Shown here one piece after another: positions 59,190 through 64,000 of a DNA stretch of 64,000 nucleotides (position 1 is its first letter; each line of letters begins with the position of its first letter). Under the pieces are notes generated by a model that was not told where the DNA came from, did no database searches, and saw only the letters and a list, made by a program, of their open reading frames with translations. A program made the position numbers and the translations under genes. The stretch covers positions 57,500,878-57,564,877 of the forward strand of contig CM055103.1 in assembly GCA_029204225.1 (NCBI GenBank), written 5' to 3'. Origin of the DNA: Diphasiastrum complanatum (lineage: Eukaryota > Streptophyta > Lycopodiopsida > Lycopodiales > Lycopodiaceae).

Positions 59190-59720
59190 ATCCCATACGT
59201 ATCCTTAATGTCTCGTGACACCTCTCAAAGTCATGGATCTGGCCGCAGCCGCGGGTCCCGTTTTTCATCCATGAGTGACGATGATGTCCTCAGTTATATG
59301 GATGGGATGTCTCCCTCGCATGCAAGCAAGATTATGGAGAGACTACGGGCTCGTTGGGAGGCACAGAGTTTCAATAGGTTGATCGACTACGCATGCACAT
59401 TCTCTCGTTCAGTAGGTTGCCTCATGGGAGTGATCACACGACCACTGCGTTCACATAGTGGAGGATGAGCGCGTTGGTCGTGTGATCACTCGCATGAAGC
59501 AACTCACGCATGTCGTCCTCAACAAGGACATTTTCAAGGATTGGCGCAAATAAAGTGATGATGACAAGAATTATGTCGTTGACCAGTTGTATAGAGAGTT
59601 TTCAGTCCCCTTTGACAATATGCAGTTTGCTCGAAAATGGATGGTGGGCCGCATGGGAGGCGTGATGAGCCACCACAAATCAGAGATCCGAGATGCGGTG
59701 AGAGATGTAATTTAAATGTT
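59190..59720 (+). pseudogene. ORF with module 2 (unidentified)
   Basis: The frame reads LMSRDTSQSHGSGRSRGS, SYMDGMSPSHASKIMERLRA and continues, across a frame change near 59465, into VGRVITRMKQLTHVV, KDIFKDWRK, a stop, then DDDKNYVVDQLYREFSVPFDN and RKWMVGRMGG. It aligns with module 1 at 58190-58400 over some 50 residues, with residues such as RVITRM, DIF.DWR, K..V.DQL..EF in common. Function is unknown. Confidence 0.45.
59430..59489. repeat. 15-bp perfect inverted repeat
   Basis: GTGATCACACGACCA at 59430-59444 and its reverse complement at 59475-59489 enclose 30 bases. It coincides with the frame change in module 2, so a small palindromic duplication may have caused the break. Confidence 0.85.
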
Positions 59721-59815
59721 TGCAATTTTTTTATTTATCAATTATGAACAAATGTTTTGGCTTACCAACTTTATAAGAAGTGGTGCAAAAGACTCTTGGG
59801 GTTGGATGGAGTTAT

Positions 59816-59851
59816 GGTAGAATGGAGCCAGTTTACTGGCTCCATTCTACC
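59816..59851. repeat. Perfect 16-bp hairpin with TTTA loop
   Basis: GGTAGAATGGAGCCAG (59816-59831) and its exact reverse complement (59836-59851) are separated by TTTA. Confidence 0.92.
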
Positions 59852-60140
59852 CTAATTTCTTTTTTTCCATTTTGCAGCCTCGAAATAAACCTCGGAATAG
59901 GTGTCTTGTTAAGAGGGATATACCAAAGGATATCCCCTGGTATATTTCTCGGAAAAGACTTGCCACCAACAGTCTTTTTATAGGGATATACCAAGGTCCC
60001 ATGATATATCCCTCAGTTTATACATGCTATAAACAAAACAAAAATGAGATGAAGAAGCCTCGATTACTGAGGTAATTATCGAGGATCTCTTTCCGATGTA
60101 TACACCTTGGTATATACCAAGGTTTGGGAACTTTTTTCAA
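59852..60140. repeat. Cluster of GATATACC palindromic words
   Basis: GGGATATACC at 59918 and 59983, GGTATAT near 59938 and 60110, and a perfect 20-bp palindrome ACCTTGGTATATACCAAGGT at 60104-60123. CCTCG..CGAGG pairs occur near 60060-60084. Probably part of a small palindromic element whose ends I could not fix. Confidence 0.55.
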
Positions 60141-61141
60141 AAAAAAAAACTCTTCATAAAAGCCTCGTTAATAGGGTCAAAAAACCTCCAAAATGTTGTA
60201 GCGACATTGAGATCATTTTTCTATCCCTACATTTTGATCCTAATACATGATTACTAATTCTCACCCCATTACATTAGATTTAGACTGGTCTAAACTATGG
60301 CAAGTACTATTTTAGGTATCTATTGAAATTTGAATTGGGCTAAGGGGATCCAAGGGATGGTATGGTTATGTTGAGACTGGAAGTACTCTAGTGCTGCGAA
60401 GCATGAATGTAGATGGTTCATTGCATAATAATTTTCAAATATCATTGATTACATGATTGGTTTGTGCTTTCACATAACGTTTGAATTATTCAAACCATAA
60501 CTAAAAAAAAAAACTAGGCTAAAAAGTCTTACTTTACTTTTCACAACAAAATTGACAACTCTTGGCATATGCGTATCTTTTTCTCATAAGCTATTTCCAA
60601 ATTGGCATCAATAATGTGCTTATTAAATCTACAATATAATATAATATACTTAAGAAAATGTAGATCTCCAATTTCAAGATGAAAGTTCCTTTCTCCACCT
60701 TTTCTTAAAACCCAATTGCATTGCAGCAAGTAGACTCACTTTGGTTGCTATTCACCTAGACGTATCTATATAAGAATTAGAAATCTCTTCAAACTTTTTC
60801 CACATCAATGTTTCTAAACATGTGAATGTTAAATCATGCAACACATCTAATCCAAGTGCTAAAACATTAAGAACCCACAAGGAAGGGACAATTGAAGGTG
60901 CACAAAGGTTCAGCAGCTGAAAGTGCATGCAAAACACCTATGTAGAGGCACAAAGGTTTAATGCTTGGAAAAAAAAGTTGCTTGCAAGAAAATGATCCAA
61001 AGAGACCCAAATGTGCATGTTTGAGAGAGAATGTAATCAATGATGGAGAGAATGTGATTCTGCAGTTTTTATTTGTTCACATGTATACTTACGGACCCTT
61101 TTAGGGTTTTGAAGCACATGAATGGAAATGAGACAAGACCT

Positions 61142-61191
<50 letters not shown>

Positions 61192-61960
61192 ATGAACGAC
61201 ATTTTCTAGCTTTTTGTGTCATAAAGATATTACATGGAACTCTACTTTCTTCAAGAGCATACCATGTCAGCTTTGTGTACATTCATTATGATACCGGTAT
61301 TATAGAGGCAGGCTAACAATTATTCTTGAATGAACTTTCAACTTTTGGCTGGCACTATACAATCATTATCAAGCTCTCCTTGAATTTAGGCTGCCGATGA
61401 CTTTCCACACCTGCAAAAGACTTCCAAGGCATGAAATATGTATATACAGCCAATCACTGACAACAATATGTCATAGCTCAGATTTTAATCAGCTTCACGC
61501 ATGATTTTCAATACATACAAACAAGGTTCAATCATTATCATGTTTAAAGCTGTACATAAGAAAAAAACTGTAATTCATGTAGGCCTTGTGAGAGGCTTGT
61601 TAAAAAAATGAGATGAAACAGAGCTTCATACACCAATAACTGATATGGAGCAAACCATTACATAGATGTTAGAGCGCTGGATTTTGGACAGAGTTATACT
61701 GGATTTGTCCTTGTCTTTAGCATGGAATGTATTAACTATTGTTACACAGCCTGAAGTCAAAGAAGTGCAATTTTGAAAGTGCTAGAAAACCATCATATGC
61801 GTTAGAAAAAAGCTTTTCCTGTTAAGTTAAATTTTTGCATTCTGAATGCAGTGAATGATTTCCGCTGACCATTTCTGAGAGAAATCATTCTCTTTATATT
61901 TGGATTTTTGTAGCACATCTATGAAGGATAAAGTGACAATTTTCTCGCTTCTTCTCGAGT
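60141..61960. other. AT-rich stretch with an (AG)n tract
   Basis: No gene is recognised. (AG)n occupies 61145-61190. The part adjoining 61961 would be the 3' flank of the minus-strand ORF. Confidence 0.5.
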
Positions 61961-62575
61961 TTATAGATATTCATGTACAACAGTAAAACTTCTCATTCGA
62001 GCTGATACGTTCTTGTGAATGTTAATAGCGCCTGATCTCTGAAATAAGCCACTCAGGTCTTCCGAGTCAGGGAGCGCGATACAGCTAAAATAGCTTAGTC
62101 TCAGTTTTCGCAGCAAAAACGAGAACCTTGCTTGAAAATGATTAGCATGCAGTTGATCATTCTGCTTTTGATCCAGCTGCAGCACTCGAGAAGGCGTGTC
62201 AGTTGTCTCAAAGTCTTCGGGGATAGTAGCCAGTATGTGCAATTGTCTTCTGGCTTTCCTGTGAGAAAATGTAACCACAGGAGGAGGCGTTAATCTCAGA
62301 GTAACAGCTAGCTTCTTCAGCTGTCTAATCCTATCATCTGTGATTGGCTTCAATCCCTGCTCCACAGCTACCTTATCCCCCACCTCAGCAACCGCTGTGC
62401 TACCATTGCAACCTGATGATACCTCCAAGTGCTTACTCCTTTCAACCCCAGTAACCCCAGAATTCTTTACTCTAGCATGAGCTGATCTGAAAGCTTCACC
62501 CAAATACAAACTGGGCACTCCGAGAAGAATACAACGTTGAAGGCCGTCTGCAAATGCCTCAAATTCACTAGGCAT
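61961..62575 (-). CDS. Uncharacterised 204-residue protein or first exon
   Basis: The frame starts MPSEFEAFADGLQRCILLGV and includes KPITDDRIRQLKKLAVTLRL, a TFSHRKARRQLHIL basic stretch and a C terminus RSFTVVHEYL. Composition is balanced and not repeat-like. No stops or transposon motifs occur, and the ATG is preceded by a plausible leader. I do not recognise the family. CAAGGTTCTC near residue 150 could be a splice donor, in which case the real exon ends earlier and the last 55 residues are intronic. Nothing on either side forms a partner gene. It may be a real host gene, a gene fragment, or chance. Confidence 0.5.
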   Translation of the reverse strand: MPSEFEAFADGLQRCILLGVPSLYLGEAFRSAHARVKNSGVTGVERSKHLEVSSGCNGSTAVAEVGDKVAVEQGLKPITDDRIRQLKKLAVTLRLTPPPVVTFSHRKARRQLHILATIPEDFETTDTPSRVLQLDQKQNDQLHANHFQARFSFLLRKLRLSYFSCIALPDSEDLSGLFQRSGAINIHKNVSARMRSFTVVHEYL

Positions 62576-62693
62576 CGTTGCTTCATCAAAACTAGTGAAT
62601 CTTCACGTTCGCAAGAAAAACAAAAGTGGGTCTTCTCAGAATCATCTAAAGATCATTTGTGTGCTAGCCATACATAGTGCTGATCTCGTCTAT

Positions 62694-62757
62694 CATCTCC
62701 TTTGCCGATCTGATCCGATCTAAGACATCTCCTTTGCTGATCTGATCCGATCTAAGA
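62694..62757 (-). repeat. 32-bp tandem duplication upstream of the 204-residue ORF
   Basis: Two near-identical 32-bp units (plus strand CATCTCCTTTGC followed by GATCTGATCCGATCTAAGA) lie at 62694 and 62726, with one mismatch. They are about 120-180 bp upstream of the minus-strand start codon, so in its promoter or leader if the gene is real. Confidence 0.85.
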
Positions 62758-63570
62758 CAGCAAGCAAGGATGCATGCAGTAGTGGGAGCAGAAGTAGAAG
62801 AAGAGTGAGAGTGCAGCCACAAGAAAGTCCAATCAACAAAGGAGCATACAAAAGAGCACCACGTGGCTCTCATGCATATGCATGTCATATATTCCAATGC
62901 TCCAAAACCCAAATAGAGTCCATTTTTGTTAGCCTTATTTTCCCTAGCTTGTTCTTTGTATTGTTACTATTTTAGCAAAGCTAGAAAGTGGGGCCATCCC
63001 ATTGAATGAGTGGATGGTTTGAATGCTCCCGAGGGATAACTTTCCAAGAATTTTGTGCAGGTCTAGGTCCGCTTGCTTAGCTCATTCGTTTTTTTTTATC
63101 TTTTTACTCTAGGGACACACTTTCGGGCTTTACGAGTTTCCTTTGCTCCTTTCCACCTTGTATATTTCCCTCTATTGTTGATGACACCGATATTGTGGGA
63201 CTTGTTAACCATGTCATCCTTGCTTTCTTGCAATTTTTATCAACAACTCTCACCTTTGGAGCTTAGGATGAATACCTTCACGTGCATGGCTAGGTGTCCT
63301 CAAGGCCTTTTTAGCCTTTACATGCAAGTTTCGATACTCCGATTGATGGGATTTGAGCATTTTATATTCCTATAGGTACAATCAACTTCATGGCTTCTTC
63401 TTTTCGAGACACATTAGATGTGCATGTTTGTCACTTTAATGTTGCCAAATCTTGGCAATGCTCAAGTTGCTTTCAACATCCTCACCCAATTTGAGCCAAG
63501 AACTTGATGGGTCCAAGAGCCTTTGACACACTCGACAAATAGTTAATCAAGAGACAAGTCTCAATTCATG
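62758..63570. other. No recognised gene
   Basis: Possible promoter sequence of the minus-strand ORF up to about 62990, including CCACGTGG at about 62862. Beyond, plus-strand frames such as 63073-63375 show no motif. Confidence 0.45.
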
Positions 63571-63840
63571 TTTTTTATGAAGTTGTTGGTCTTATTTGCA
63601 CAACTTCCATCGCTCTAGCTATTTTTCTAGGAAGTAGGACCCTTGTTGCCTTTGCACTTATGTCTCGGTTTCAACATGGTAATTAGCATGGTCTTCTATT
63701 CAGTAGCTCATGTGGAAACATGTAATCTTCATTTTCCACAACATCTTCGTGTAGTCAGACATCTCCTCCCTCCACCTCTACGAGGTTCTTTGCCTCCCTT
63801 TGAAATTTTGCTTGGTCATTAGCATGCTCATTTGCGCAAC
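63571..63840 (+). repeat. Dispersed repeat shared with 4200-4420
   Basis: Blocks such as TTGTTGCCTTTGCACTT, GGTTTCAACA(T/G)GGTAA, TTCT..TACAGTAGCTCA-like and TTGCCTCCCTT match the start of the LINE segment at 4200 in the same order. Reading frames are broken. It is probably a LINE part upstream of the reverse transcriptase. The rest of the element is outside the window or lost. Confidence 0.5.
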
Positions 63841-64000
63841 AACTTTTCCAAATCCCGTATTTGGGTTGGATTCAGGTGTGCTCCTATGTGCACAATAAGA
63901 TCGATGTCTTCATCATCATACTTCAGATTGAGAGGTATGGTCTTTGCAGGTCCCTCAAAAGAAGTTGATGGTGGTTGAGGTTCCCGTTTTGGCTTTACCA

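Noticed and set aside
59816-59851. microRNA precursor
   Set aside because: A 16-bp stem with a 4-base loop is too short for a plant pre-miRNA.

Overview
This 64-kb window looks like a transposon-rich nuclear segment of a land plant. The main evidence is a long single-exon gene for a plant-type arginine-rich tandem CCCH zinc-finger protein (RR-TZF, minus strand, 12.9-14.7 kb), many Ty1/copia and Ty3/gypsy remnants with the plant copia primer-binding site TGGTATCAGAGC, LINE fragments, a tRNA-like SINE and several long (AG)n tracts. The sequence does not identify the species. A large-genome lineage such as a fern is compatible, but this is a guess.

Layout. 0-10.3 kb: a 5' copia LTR fragment, a diverged repeat cluster, a gypsy RT scrap, a LINE interrupted by a solo LTR (5-bp target duplication), a truncated copia (LTR + PBS + broken gag), and a second LINE in reverse. 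10.3-16 kb: the least repetitive part. It holds a tandem SINE dimer, the TZF gene and, upstream of it, a cluster of CACGTG (G-box/ABRE-type) motifs. 16-24.8 kb: short duplicated repeats, a degenerate copia, and an unidentified open frame with one stop. 24.8-30.75 kb: a complete, young Ty1/copia element (655-bp LTRs with 4 differences, TSD TGAAA, uninterrupted 1317-residue polyprotein). 31.0-32.0 kb: a 1-kb foldback inverted repeat. 32.5-38.4 kb: two gypsy gag/protease remnants, one split by an 831-bp solo LTR, plus a 24-bp coding-phase minisatellite. 38.4-45.4 kb: an unidentified open frame cut in two by a degenerate 5.3-kb copia. The frame reads through exactly when the insertion and one TSD copy are removed. 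46.3-54.6 kb: three further degenerate copia elements, two of them abutting head-to-tail. 55-64 kb: simple repeats, a degenerate ORF pair sharing a duplicated module, hairpins, and a 204-codon uncharacterised ORF on the minus strand near 62 kb.

Apart from the TZF gene and possibly the 62-kb ORF, the window is a record of nested and decaying insertions. Several insertions can be ordered because their target duplications and the host reading frames are still legible. There is no CRISPR array, operon or rRNA gene.
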